DNA from: Oscillibacter hominis
GTDB taxonomy: Bacteria > Bacillota > Clostridia > Oscillospirales > Oscillospiraceae
DNA length: 64,000 nucleotides
NCBI RefSeq assembly: GCF_014334055.1
Contig: NZ_CP060490.1
Span: 1,984,001 to 2,048,000 of the forward strand
Direction of reading: 5' to 3'
The translations under genes and the position numbers were made by a program. Position 1 is the stretch's first letter, and each line of letters opens with the position of its first letter. Below the pieces are notes generated by a model that saw only the letters and a program-made list of their open reading frames with translations, was not told the origin of the DNA and did not search any database. Positions 1-7,372 of the stretch are shown one piece after another.

Positions 1-647
1 TCCAGGCTCTTGAAATAGCTCCCCAAGGCGTCGGGCATGCTCCGCCAGCGGGTAATGTTCGGTGAAATGTGATACAGCACGTGGTCGCCGCAGAAGAGCA
101 TCTTCTTATCCATCTCATAAAGGCACATATGGCCCGGCGTGTGGCCCGGCGTCAGCAGGCACTTGAGGCGGTAGCCCCCGTAGCGCAGCTCCGCCCCATC
201 CCGCACCGGAGTGTAGCCTGAAAAGGGCACGGGGTGGATGTCCCAGGCCGGATTGTCGCCCCATAGCTCCCTCAGCTCCGTGCGGAGAAAGCCCTCTTTG
301 AGATAGGCGTCAAAATTGTCCTGCCAGTATGCCTCGCTCTGGCTGTGGATCAGCAGCGGCACGTCCACCTCGCTGAGCATGGCCCGGCAGCCGGGCCGGA
401 GCAGCTCCTGGGCAAGGCCGGTGTGGTCGGTATGCAGGTGGGTCAAAAAAAGGTCCGTCCGGTCCATGTCCACGCGCAGCTCCGAGAGCTGTTCCGCCAT
501 GGCCCTGCGGCAGGGCTCCTGGCGGAATCCCGTGTCGATCAGCAGATTCCGCTCCCCTTTGATGAGGTAGCTGTTCAGGTTCTTAAGAGGGCTCTCCGGC
601 AGCGGGATATCCAGCCGGTACAGGTTTTCTCCAATTAGTTCAGCCAT
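1..647 (-). CDS. MBL-fold metallo-hydrolase (3' end outside the window)
   Basis: Zinc-dependent hydrolase of the metallo-beta-lactamase superfamily; substrate unknown. The start ATG at 645-647 is preceded by an AAGGAAGAG ribosome site. The product opens MAELIGENLYRL and carries the family signature HLHTDH (zinc ligands H70, H72, D74, H75), followed by TPGHTPGH around residue 150, which supplies a further metal histidine. The C-terminal end is cut by the window edge, so about 215 residues are visible. It is divergent from the SLH protease gene beginning at 800. The fold is clear; the closest glyoxalase-II or lactonase subfamily cannot be settled from this fragment. Confidence 0.85.
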   Translation of the reverse strand, partial: MAELIGENLYRLDIPLPESPLKNLNSYLIKGERNLLIDTGFRQEPCRRAMAEQLSELRVDMDRTDLFLTHLHTDHTGLAQELLRPGCRAMLSEVDVPLLIHSQSEAYWQDNFDAYLKEGFLRTELRELWGDNPAWDIHPVPFSGYTPVRDGAELRYGGYRLKCLLTPGHTPGHMCLYEMDKKMLFCGDHVLYHISPNITRWRSMPDALGSYFKSL

Positions 648-701
648 GTTCTCTTCCTTTCCCCGTTAGTTTAACAGATTGTTCCTTTGCTGTCCATGTT
701 C

Positions 702-730
702 TTGTAAAAAATGATGGCCCGTGCTATGAT
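702..730 (+). promoter_or_regulatory. Vegetative promoter of the SLH-protease gene
   Basis: TTGTAA, 17-bp spacer, TATGAT, ending 69 bases before the start codon at 800. Matches the sigma-A pattern at 4 of 6 and 5 of 6 positions with ideal spacing. Confidence 0.55.
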
Positions 731-799
731 AGAGACCGCGTTCCGTATCCTCCGCCGCTTTTGCGGCGCTGAAATTCTTTCATCTGGAGGTACCCACAT

Positions 800-2098
800 A
801 TGAAAAAACGCATTGCCGCGGTGCTGTGCGCCCTTGTGCTGGCAGTGAATCTGATCCCGGCGGCCGCCGCCCTGACCGGTGAGCAGACTCTTGCGGCGGA
901 CAAGCTCAATACGCTGGGCCTGGTCAACGGCTCCGGCTCCGGCTATGATTTGAACCGCTCCGCCACCCGGGCCGAGGCGGTATCTTTGATCGTGCGCCTG
1001 GCCGGCGGAGAGCAATCCGCCGCCAGCGGCAGCTACCACGCCCCCTTTACCGACGTCCCCGCCTGGGCCCAGGCCAATGTCAGCTACGCCTATGCCTGCG
1101 GCTGGGTGGCCGGCACCTCTGAAACCACCTTCTCCCCTAACCGGGCCGTCAGCGCCGATGAGTTCTTCACCTTCCTGCTGCGGATTTTGGGCTATCAGGA
1201 CAGCAACGGGGATTTCGTCCCCGGCGATGCAGCCCTCTTTGCCCGCCACATTGGGCTCTCCACCGTGACCTCCTATTCCACCTTCACCCGGGGCGATCTG
1301 TTTGAGGCCATGCTCAGCGCCCTGACCTTTCCGAAAAAGGGCGGCACGGAGACCCTCTTGGACGGTCTGATTGTCAATGGCCTGGTGAGTCAGGCCGCGG
1401 CCAACGCCCTTGGACTGACCAGCGAATCCCTCACCGCCCGCCAGATCTCCGACCGCTGCAGCGCAGCGGTGTTCTTCATGGAGTGCTACGCCACCGACTA
1501 CTACCGTGATACCAACAAAGTCTCCAGCACCTCCAGCGGATTTTTCATCACCGCTGACGGAATTGCCGTCACCAATTACCACTCCATAGACGGCATGGCC
1601 TACGCCAACATCACGCTGATCACAGGCGAGAAGTACCCGGTGGAGAAGGTGCTCTACTATGACGCCGGCGAGGACATCGCCGTGCTGCGGATTTCCACCC
1701 TCTCCGCCGCCGGCGAACGGACCTCTGCCTTCTCCTTTTTGCCCATGGTGTCCTCCGACACGGTCCGCAACGGCGACATCACCTATGCCATCGGCAGCCC
1801 CCTCGGCCTGCAGAATTCCGTAACCTCCGGTGTGGTCAGCAGCAGCTCCCGCACCATCGAGGGCTTCTCCATCCCCGTAATTCAAAATACTGCCTCCATC
1901 TCCACCGGCAGCAGCGGAGGCGCCCTCTTCAACGAGTACGGCCAGGTCATCGGCATCACCAGCGCCTATTTGATCTACGGCAACAACATGTACCTGGCGG
2001 TTCCCATGGACCCTGTCCTGAAGGCGGACCTGAGCGTGCCCGGCAAAACGCTGGAGCAGGTCAAAAACATCGAGAAGACCAAATCCGACGCGGCCTGA
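800..2098 (+). CDS. SLH-domain trypsin-like (HtrA/DegP-type) serine protease
   Basis: Secreted protease expected to sit on the cell wall. A signal peptide spans roughly residues 1-24. Residues 30-135 contain SLH-like segments (for example the stretch FTDVPAWA to NRAVSADEFF), which bind secondary wall polymer. The C-terminal half is a chymotrypsin-fold S1C protease with the triad H261 (TNYHS), D292 (GEDIAVL) and S372 (in TGSSGGAL). No PDZ domain follows, so it is shorter than classical HtrA. The ATG at 800 has the ribosome site TGGAGG eight or so bases upstream. It is convergent with the AraC gene and shares a two-way terminator with it. Likely role: extracytoplasmic protein processing or quality control. 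Confidence 0.9.
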   Translation: MKKRIAAVLCALVLAVNLIPAAAALTGEQTLAADKLNTLGLVNGSGSGYDLNRSATRAEAVSLIVRLAGGEQSAASGSYHAPFTDVPAWAQANVSYAYACGWVAGTSETTFSPNRAVSADEFFTFLLRILGYQDSNGDFVPGDAALFARHIGLSTVTSYSTFTRGDLFEAMLSALTFPKKGGTETLLDGLIVNGLVSQAAANALGLTSESLTARQISDRCSAAVFFMECYATDYYRDTNKVSSTSSGFFITADGIAVTNYHSIDGMAYANITLITGEKYPVEKVLYYDAGEDIAVLRISTLSAAGERTSAFSFLPMVSSDTVRNGDITYAIGSPLGLQNSVTSGVVSSSSRTIEGFSIPVIQNTASISTGSSGGALFNEYGQVIGITSAYLIYGNNMYLAVPMDPVLKADLSVPGKTLEQVKNIEKTKSDAA

Positions 2099-2112
2099 TC
2101 CTACCTCCATTC

Positions 2113-2154
2113 AAAAAAGGGAGTGGAAAGCAATTGCTTTCCACTCCCTTTTTC
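2113..2154. terminator. Bidirectional intrinsic terminator
   Basis: A 13-bp or longer perfect dyad, GGGAGTGGAAAGC with AATT centre, at 2119-2148, flanked by A6 on the left and T5 on the right. It lies between convergent genes and can serve both strands. Confidence 0.9.
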
Positions 2155-2165
2155 TGCCCGGCCTC

Positions 2166-3035
2166 TTACGCGGGCTTGACCGGCCACAGCTCGATGTAGC
2201 CCCTGGTCCCAATGGGCTCCAGCTGAATCCTCGGGCTCCGGTCATCCCAAACGTACCCGATCAGGGTTGGGTCGTAGCGTTTGACCGCTGCCTGCACCTC
2301 CTCGATTGCGTTGCAGTAATCCTCCTCCGCAAAGGGCTCCCCCTGGAACATCAGGTATCTCCCGGCCGGCAGCTCGATCAGGTCAAATCCTTCCGGCACT
2401 GCGGCGCTGTAGTCCAGGGGGACCTCCGCACCCTGCACATATTCTGACGTCCCAGGCTTTCGGTACAGCGGCGGGAGCCAGAGGCAGACCGGCTCCGGGC
2501 CGATGGACTGGACGCTCTGGAGAAGCCCCCACACGTCGCAGCCCACCTCCTCACAGTAGGACCAGTAATCCCTGGCCTGGAGCCCCCGTTTGATGAGCAC
2601 CTTGCGCGCGGGCTTTTCCACCATCTGAACAAATACGGTCTTCACAGGTTCCACAACTTTTCTCCTTTCGATGTGCCTGAATTTTACGCCGTAAGGGGTG
2701 AACAGATAGATGGGACTGGGGTCGGCCGCATAGTCGCCCGGGTTGCAGCCGAACTCGCGGAAGAAGGCCCTCTGATACCCATCCACGCTCCCAAACCCGG
2801 CTGCAAAGGCGGCGTCCGCGACTTTTAAGCCCCGCCGCAGCCCCAGGGCGGATTTGGAGAGGCGGAGCCGCCGGATGTATCCGGCCGGCGTCAGGCCCAC
2901 CAAGCTCACAAACAGCCGGTAGGAGTGCCAGGGGGAGAAGAGCGAAGCCCTTGCAAGGTCCGCCGGCGTGATGGGCTCATATAAATGGGCCTCAATGTAG
3001 TCCTGCATGCGCTGCACTGCCTCAACCTGTTCCAT
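2166..3035 (-). CDS. AraC-family regulator with C-terminal effector-binding domain
   Basis: Transcription factor with the domain order of the Rob/GyrI-like group. Residues 5-105 form the double helix-turn-helix AraC DNA-binding domain (ending GFGSVDGYQRAFFREFG, then NPGDY). Residues about 120-289 resemble the GyrI-like small-molecule binding fold, ending with IELWPVKPA. I chose the ATG ending at 3035, because the AGGAGG of its ribosome site lies inside the longer GTG-started reading frame. It follows the HAD gene on the same strand but a terminator separates them. The ligand is unknown; drug or metabolite sensing is typical of the family. Confidence 0.85.
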   Translation of the reverse strand: MEQVEAVQRMQDYIEAHLYEPITPADLARASLFSPWHSYRLFVSLVGLTPAGYIRRLRLSKSALGLRRGLKVADAAFAAGFGSVDGYQRAFFREFGCNPGDYAADPSPIYLFTPYGVKFRHIERRKVVEPVKTVFVQMVEKPARKVLIKRGLQARDYWSYCEEVGCDVWGLLQSVQSIGPEPVCLWLPPLYRKPGTSEYVQGAEVPLDYSAAVPEGFDLIELPAGRYLMFQGEPFAEEDYCNAIEEVQAAVKRYDPTLIGYVWDDRSPRIQLEPIGTRGYIELWPVKPA

Positions 3036-3120
3036 CCATCCATTCCTCCTCACCTGCTGCCAGTATAGACCGTTCCGCGAAACTCCTCTCGACTTTTTTT
3101 GCCTTTCCGGCCGTAGAAGA

Positions 3121-3150
3121 AAAAACGGGACAGCATTTTTTGCTGTCCCG
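3121..3150 (-). terminator. Intrinsic terminator of the HAD phosphatase gene
   Basis: A 10-bp perfect stem (CGGGACAGCA) with a T-rich loop, followed on the minus strand by a run of T. It lies just downstream of the HAD gene and upstream of the AraC gene. Confidence 0.85.
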
Positions 3151-3170
3151 CCAAATCTTAGGCCGCCATT

Positions 3171-3827
3171 TCAATGGCTCAGGATAAACTCCTCCAACTC
3201 CTGGACGCTATGTACCACCGCCACGGCGCCGGCCTCCATCAGTTCGCCCGGCGCGGCGTAGCCAAAAAACTCCACGCCCACGCAGTCGATACCGCACTCC
3301 TTAGCGCCCAGTACGTCGAACTTCCGGTCACCCACCATCAGCACCGATGCCTTTTCGGCCTCGCCGATCCCCAGGCGGCGGAAGGTCTCCCGGATCACCT
3401 CCGCCTTGGAGGTCTCCCCCACAGGCGGGCTGCCGGCGATGACGCTTAAGGATTGGTCGTATCCAAAATGGGCGCAGATCTGCTGGCACATGTCCTCCGG
3501 CTTGGACGAGGACAGCGCCATCACATAACCCCGCTCCTTCAGCCTCCGGCACAGCTCCGGCAGGCCCGGCGTGGCCGCATTCTCAAACTTTCCAATGGGC
3601 ACATAGCGCTCCCGGAATATACCCACAGCGCGCTGGGCCTTCTCCAGGCTGTAGCCACAGTATTCCATAAAGGAATCCTGCAGCGGCGGTCCGATGAACT
3701 TGGTCAGCTCCGCGTCGTCAGGCGTACGCTCCCCCATTTTTTCAAAGGCATAGCGCAGGCAGTTGAAGATGCCCTCCTTGGAATCGGTCAGCGTCCCGTC
3801 CAGATCAAACAGGATATAATGATACAT
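3171..3827 (-). CDS. HAD-family hydrolase (phosphoglycolate phosphatase-like)
   Basis: Cytosolic phosphatase of the haloacid dehalogenase superfamily, subfamily IA. Motif I is DLDGTLTDS near the N-terminus (nucleophile Asp and acid/base Asp), motif II is ALSSSKPE, motif III is the Lys of the TSKAEV segment, and motif IV is MVGDRKFD. At 218 residues it has the usual length of Gph/PGP-like enzymes and a helical cap between motifs I and II. The ATG ending at 3827 is preferred over one three codons upstream, which overlaps the AAAGG ribosome site. The actual substrate cannot be read from sequence. Confidence 0.88.
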   Translation of the reverse strand: MYHYILFDLDGTLTDSKEGIFNCLRYAFEKMGERTPDDAELTKFIGPPLQDSFMEYCGYSLEKAQRAVGIFRERYVPIGKFENAATPGLPELCRRLKERGYVMALSSSKPEDMCQQICAHFGYDQSLSVIAGSPPVGETSKAEVIRETFRRLGIGEAEKASVLMVGDRKFDVLGAKECGIDCVGVEFFGYAAPGELMEAGAVAVVHSVQELEEFILSH

Positions 3828-3851
3828 CGTTCTCATCCTTTCACGTGAAAA

Positions 3852-3880
3852 AGAGTATCATAAAATCATCCGCCGCGCAA
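3852..3880 (-). promoter_or_regulatory. Promoter of the HAD phosphatase gene
   Basis: On the minus strand TTGCGC, 17-bp spacer, TACTCT, about 25 bases before the start codon. Confidence 0.4.
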
Positions 3881-3912
3881 GTCATTTTCACGGCTGCACC
3901 AGACCTTCCCAC

Positions 3913-4875
3913 CTAATTGACGTCAACAGGCTCCGCGCCCTCCCCTGACGCTTCCATCCCCTCTTCCGCCGGCCCGTCCTCCGTTTCTGCCGTCAGCTCC
4001 GTATCCCGGGGCGCGGGAACCGCCTTGCGGGAGCGCAGTTGCTCCAGGAGCACGCCGCTGAAGATCAGCACAATGCCGAAGAGCATCCGCAGCGTGATCC
4101 GCTCGTGGAGGATGATGGCGGACAAGATGGCGCAGAACACGCTCTCCGTGGAGAGGATCAGCGAGCAGCGCACAGGGCTCATGTAGCGTATGGTGATGTT
4201 TTTTATCATGTAGCACACCACCGTGGGCATCACGGCCAGATAGAGCACCGCCCCCGTGCTCTGGAGCGTGAAGCTGCCGCCGCTGCCCTGGAACAGCGTC
4301 AGGATCCCCATGAACACTGCCGTGGAGGCAAACTGCAAAAAGGTCATCTGCGCTGCCGTGCAGTCCTTGCCCATGGTGACTGTCACCAGCGCGTAGACGT
4401 TGTAAAGGAGGGCCGCCAACAGCAGCAGCAAATCCCCAACCTCCATCACATAGGACCCGCCGGTGAGGCTTAAAAATCCCACGCCGGCCAAGGCCAGCAT
4501 GGCCGCCCCCACCGACCGCAGCCCCGGCTTCACATGGCACACGAGCCAGTAGAGGAACGGCATCATCACCACGTTGGTGGCGGTGATGAACGCCGCCTTG
4601 GTGGTCTGGGTCATGGTGATGCCGTACATCTCTGCGGCAAAGCTGGCGGTGGTAACAAGGCCCAGCGCGATGCCGGTCTTCATGGTCTGCCGGGAAAAGC
4701 TGCGCAGCTCCTTGCGGAAAATGAGCCACATCAGCACCGCGCCGATCAAAAACCGGTAAAACACGATTTCAAACTGCAGCATTCCGCTGTTCAGACACAC
4801 CTTAGACGCCACAAAGCTGCTGCCCCACATCATGGATGCCAACAGCAGCAGCATAGAGGCCTTCCTCTGACTCAT
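3913..4875 (-). CDS. DMT-superfamily (EamA) transporter
   Basis: Integral membrane exporter of the drug/metabolite transporter superfamily, with about ten hydrophobic segments arranged as two EamA repeats (first repeat opens LLLASMMWGSSFVASK, second repeat near residue 150). EamA proteins typically export amino acids, nucleosides or small metabolites; the substrate here is unknown. The C-terminus carries an acidic tail of some 35 residues after the last membrane segment, longer than usual. The ATG at 4873-4875 lies directly against AAAAGGG; an ATG ending at 4854 with AGGAAGG six bases upstream is an equally good start. Confidence 0.85.
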   Translation of the reverse strand: MSQRKASMLLLLASMMWGSSFVASKVCLNSGMLQFEIVFYRFLIGAVLMWLIFRKELRSFSRQTMKTGIALGLVTTASFAAEMYGITMTQTTKAAFITATNVVMMPFLYWLVCHVKPGLRSVGAAMLALAGVGFLSLTGGSYVMEVGDLLLLLAALLYNVYALVTVTMGKDCTAAQMTFLQFASTAVFMGILTLFQGSGGSFTLQSTGAVLYLAVMPTVVCYMIKNITIRYMSPVRCSLILSTESVFCAILSAIILHERITLRMLFGIVLIFSGVLLEQLRSRKAVPAPRDTELTAETEDGPAEEGMEASGEGAEPVDVN

Positions 4876-4909
4876 CCCTTTTCACGCATCCCTTCCAGAA
4901 TCTTCATCC

Positions 4910-4938
4910 ATCGTAGCATACCTGTTTTAAAAAGGCAA
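4910..4938 (-). promoter_or_regulatory. Promoter of the EamA transporter gene
   Basis: Minus strand TTGCCT, 17-bp spacer, TACGAT, ending 34 bases before the annotated start. Confidence 0.45.
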
Positions 4939-4965
4939 TTGGGAAAAAGCGCGGCCCCAAGGGCT

Positions 4966-4993
4966 GCAAAAAGGGAGGGCTTCCGCCCTCCCT
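4966..4993 (-). terminator. Intrinsic terminator of the D-lactate dehydrogenase gene
   Basis: GGGAGGGC stem with a four-base loop at 4973-4992, followed on the minus strand by TTTTT. Placed 14 bases after the stop codon at 5007. Confidence 0.85.
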
Positions 4994-5006
4994 CTCCCGA
5001 TGTCGC

Positions 5007-5984
5007 TTATACCACCTGCCAGGGGTTCTTCTCTCCCTGGTCGTCGTACAGGCAGCTGAGGATGGAGTTGTGCACCATGTCCGAAACGCTTCGGTCCGTG
5101 TAAAAGGCCATGTGGGGCGTCACCACCACGTTGGGCATGTCCCGCAGGATAGAGAGCCTGCGGTTGCCCACCACGTCGCTGCGGCGGTCGAAATAGTACA
5201 TTTGGAACTCATCCTCCACCACGTCCAGGCCGCAGGCGCCGATCTTGCCGGATTCCAGCCCCTCGATCATGGCGTCGCTGTCGATCAGGCCGCCCCGGGC
5301 GGTGTTGACCAGGATTACGCCGTCGGGCATCTTCTCAATGGCTTTGCGGTCGATCATGTGGAAGTTTTCGTCGGTCAGGGGCATGTGGAGGGTGATGAGG
5401 TCGCAGCGGGCGAACAGCTCCTCCAGCGGCAAGTACTCCACATCCACCTGGTCACTCTTGTAGAGATCATAGGCGTAGACTTTGCAGCCAAAGCCCTTCA
5501 GGTCGCGGATCACCGCCCGGCCGATGCGGCCCGTCCCGATGACGCCCACGGTCCGCTCCGGCAGCAGGCCGCCGTTGATGCCCTGGAGCGTAAAGTCATT
5601 GATGGATGCACGCTGCATGATCCGCTTCATCTTGCGGATGGACATGAGCATCAGCATCACGGTGTAGTCCGCCACGCACTCTGGCGTGTAGCTGACGTTG
5701 GAGACCTTCATCCCCACCTCCTTGGCGTGGTGGTAGTCAATGTGGTCGTAGCCGATGGTGCGTGTGGAGATCATCCGCACGCCCATCTCCCGGAACCGGT
5801 CCACCAGCTCCGCCGGCACCGGCGAGGTCAGGATGGAGATATAGTCGTAGCCCCGGGCCAACTCCGCGGTTTCCATGCTGACCGGCTCCCGGCTGATGCC
5901 AAGCTCCACGTTCAGCTCCTTGGCGTGCTTGAGGAAAAAGGCCTCCTCGTCGAATTCCCGGCAGCCATATGCAAACAGTTTCAT
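5007..5984 (-). CDS. D-lactate dehydrogenase (D-2-hydroxyacid dehydrogenase, VanH/LdhA-like)
   Basis: NAD-dependent reduction of pyruvate (or a related 2-oxoacid) to the D-hydroxyacid, the last step of a fermentation branch. The 325-residue product has the family's length. The NAD-binding motif GVIGTGRIGRA lies at residues 147-157. The catalytic triad is intact: R230 in NTARGG, E259 in DVVEDE and H291 in TPHMAFYTD, the last motif being typical of the D-LDH/VanH branch. The start is the ATG ending at 5984 behind AAAGGAGG. No ligase neighbours are present, so a vancomycin-resistance role is not supported; fermentation is the likely job. Confidence 0.92.
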   Translation of the reverse strand: MKLFAYGCREFDEEAFFLKHAKELNVELGISREPVSMETAELARGYDYISILTSPVPAELVDRFREMGVRMISTRTIGYDHIDYHHAKEVGMKVSNVSYTPECVADYTVMLMLMSIRKMKRIMQRASINDFTLQGINGGLLPERTVGVIGTGRIGRAVIRDLKGFGCKVYAYDLYKSDQVDVEYLPLEELFARCDLITLHMPLTDENFHMIDRKAIEKMPDGVILVNTARGGLIDSDAMIEGLESGKIGACGLDVVEDEFQMYYFDRRSDVVGNRRLSILRDMPNVVVTPHMAFYTDRSVSDMVHNSILSCLYDDQGEKNPWQVV

Positions 5985-6023
5985 GATACATCCTCCTTTG
6001 TGCTGTTCTATCACACTTTTTGT

Positions 6024-6052
6024 ATGGTAGCACCGTTCCTGCGGATGGTCAA
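6024..6052 (-). promoter_or_regulatory. Promoter of the D-lactate dehydrogenase gene
   Basis: Minus strand TTGACC, 17-bp spacer, TACCAT, about 40 bases before the start codon. Confidence 0.6.
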
Positions 6053-6111
6053 TCTCAATTTGCCCGGATCGCAAAAAAAGCCGCGGAGCATGCTCTGCGG
6101 CGCTTTGTCGT

Positions 6112-6213
6112 TCACTTTTTGGGGTAAGGCCGCTTTACGTTGGTGCGGCCCAGCAAATCGTCCACGCTGACTCCATAGAAATCCTCTTTACTTGCAATCG
6201 CAACGACCTCAAG
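6112..6213 (-). pseudogene. Chimeric remnant of two HTH genes
   Basis: Bases 6112-6183 closely match 6979-7053 (the 3' end of the 78-residue HTH gene) and bases 6184-6213 match the 3' part of the 121-residue HTH genes near 6630. On the minus strand the two pieces are joined in frame (LEVVAIASKE then DFYGVSVDDLLGRT, ending YPKK and stop), with a shared GGA at the junction. A stop codon lies immediately upstream of the fused piece and no start exists. It reads as scar tissue from recombination between neighbouring paralogues. Confidence 0.75.
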
Positions 6214-6234
6214 CTACGCATCTGATAGATTGTG

Positions 6235-6429
6235 TCAATCTTCGATTTTAACAATGGGTATTGCCGCTTGTAAAAGAAGATTGATTAATTCATTACGAGA
6301 ACGATTTGTTTTTGTTGACAATTCGTCCAATTGTGCAATGGTTTCATCTTTCATGCGTACAGACACAATTTTATATCCATCGTCGCCCTTACGATCGTTT
6401 TTCTTTGTAATTTTGATTACTTCTGCCAT
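6235..6429 (-). CDS. Ribbon-helix-helix (CopG/Arc-type) DNA-binding protein
   Basis: A 64-residue protein. The segment YKIVSVRMKDETIAQLDEL followed by STKTNRSRNELINLLLQAA matches the beta-strand plus two-helix pattern of CopG/Arc repressors, which bind DNA as dimers of dimers. The ATG ending at 6429 has AAGGGG eight bases upstream and is preferred to a GTG three codons earlier. The gene is distinctly AT-rich compared with its flanks. Such proteins often autoregulate, or act as antitoxins or plasmid/ICE repressors; no toxin gene is adjacent. Confidence 0.75.
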   Translation of the reverse strand: MAEVIKITKKNDRKGDDGYKIVSVRMKDETIAQLDELSTKTNRSRNELINLLLQAAIPIVKIED

Positions 6430-6507
6430 ATTAGTCACCCCTTATAGTTGCATTTTAACTTGACAGAAGCAATTTTTAATATGTTATATTTAAGTAGTTT
6501 AATAATC

Positions 6508-6523
6508 ACTATATATTTATAGT
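6508..6523. promoter_or_regulatory. Dyad upstream of the ribbon-helix-helix gene
   Basis: ACTATA-TATT-TATAGT, a perfect 6-bp dyad about 80 bases upstream of the gene in very AT-rich DNA. Possible autoregulatory operator; untested. Confidence 0.3.
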
Positions 6524-6574
6524 TATTTAATAGTGTGCATATTGTGATGGACTACTAACAAGAGTAGACAAAAT

Positions 6575-6598
6575 AAGACGCCAAAAATTCAGCGTCTT
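6575..6598 (-). terminator. Intrinsic terminator of the HTH pair (copy 1)
   Basis: Stem AAGACGC/GCGTCTT just after the stop codon at 6601, followed on the minus strand by ATTTTG. An identical hairpin sits at 7347-7370. Confidence 0.75.
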
Positions 6599-6600
6599 AC

Positions 6601-6966
6601 TCAATTCCTTGTTTTCTTCCTGTGTTCCTCTTTACTTGCAATCGCAATGACTTCCAGCTGCTTGGAAATCACCTGCTCCACAATATCAGTATATTTTGCG
6701 TCGATATGTGCAACACGCTCATCCAATCCCAACTGGTTGTCCTCTTCCCAGAGAAGCCTGTCTGAAGAAACTCCTAAAATCTCACAGATTCTTTTCAGGT
6801 TCGTCAGGCTGACGCCTGCATATCCGGTTTCCACATCTGCAAGGAACCGGGGTGTAATCTCAACAAGTTCGGAAAATTTCTCCCGGCTGTACCCCGCCTG
6901 TTCACGGTAAAACCTGATGGATTCACCAATTTGGACATTGATCGGCTTTTTCTTTTTTGCTCTCAA
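6601..6966 (-). CDS. XRE-family HTH regulator (paralogue A)
   Basis: A 121-residue DNA-binding protein. Residues 14-70 form a Cro/CI-type helix-turn-helix (IRFYREQAGYSREKFSELV and on), and a C-terminal helical tail follows. From residue about 52 on it is almost identical to the protein encoded at 7373-7744, with one difference in some 70 residues, whereas the HTH half differs at roughly 40 percent of positions. The only in-frame start is TTG at 6964-6966, nine bases after GAGGAG; an ATG six bases upstream is one base out of frame compared with the paralogue. It lies 13 bases downstream of the other HTH gene, so the two probably form an operon. Target unknown. Confidence 0.75.
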   Translation of the reverse strand: MRAKKKKPINVQIGESIRFYREQAGYSREKFSELVEITPRFLADVETGYAGVSLTNLKRICEILGVSSDRLLWEEDNQLGLDERVAHIDAKYTDIVEQVISKQLEVIAIASKEEHRKKTRN

Positions 6967-6979
6967 GGCGCATCGCTCC

Positions 6980-7216
6980 TCACTTTTTGGGGTAAGGCTG
7001 CTTTACGTTGGTGCGGCCCAGCAGGTAGTCCACGCTGACTCCATAGAAATCCGCTATCTTCATCAAAACGTCAATAGGATAATTCAAGATGCCAAGCTCA
7101 TATTGGGAGTAGGTATTTTGCTTGATATGCAGATACTCTGCAAGTTGCTGCTGTGTATAGCCATTGTCTATTCGAAGATTGCGGATGGTTTCAAATTTCA
7201 TCATTTCATAACGCAT
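6980..7216 (-). CDS. Small XRE-family HTH regulator
   Basis: A 78-residue Cro/CI-type repressor made almost only of the HTH domain: FETIRNLRIDNGYTQQQLAEYL, then the recognition region IKQNTYSQYELG and the closing helix DVLMKIADFYGVSVDYLLGRT. This is the classic SinR/phage-repressor form. I start it at the ATG ending at 7216; a GTG three codons upstream is possible. Two dyads just upstream (7241-7261 and 7269-7283) are likely operators. Its 3' end is duplicated in the remnant at 6112-6183. Confidence 0.8.
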   Translation of the reverse strand: MRYEMMKFETIRNLRIDNGYTQQQLAEYLHIKQNTYSQYELGILNYPIDVLMKIADFYGVSVDYLLGRTNVKQPYPKK

Positions 7217-7240
7217 ATCAATCACCCGCTATAACCATAT

Positions 7241-7283
7241 AATATCTGAAATCAAGATATTGCATTTCATCTGATAATCAGAT
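7241..7283. promoter_or_regulatory. Two dyads, candidate HTH operators
   Basis: AATATCT-N7-AGATATT at 7241-7261 and the perfect ATCTGAT-A-ATCAGAT at 7269-7283. Both carry ATCT/AGAT half-sites, lie directly upstream of the small HTH gene and overlap a plausible minus-strand -35 TTGATT, as expected for autorepression. Confidence 0.5.
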
Positions 7284-7346
7284 ATTATGATGATAGAAGG
7301 CAATTCTATGCCGCAATCGCCAAAAACGACACAAGCACAGAAAAAT

Positions 7347-7370
7347 AAGACGCCAAAAATTCAGCGTCTT
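7347..7370 (-). terminator. Intrinsic terminator of HTH paralogue B (copy 2)
   Basis: The same AAGACGC/GCGTCTT hairpin as at 6575-6598, followed on the minus strand by ATTTTT. Confidence 0.8.
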
Positions 7371-7372
7371 AC

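Noticed and set aside
671..2110. A 479-codon antisense open frame across the SLH-protease gene
   Set aside because: Gly/Ala/His-rich shadow of a well-supported gene; no ribosome site and no recognisable domain.
5007..5984. VanH of a vancomycin-resistance cluster
   Set aside because: The protein is VanH/LdhA-like, but no D-Ala-D-Lac ligase, VanX or VanRS genes are adjacent; a fermentative D-LDH is sufficient.
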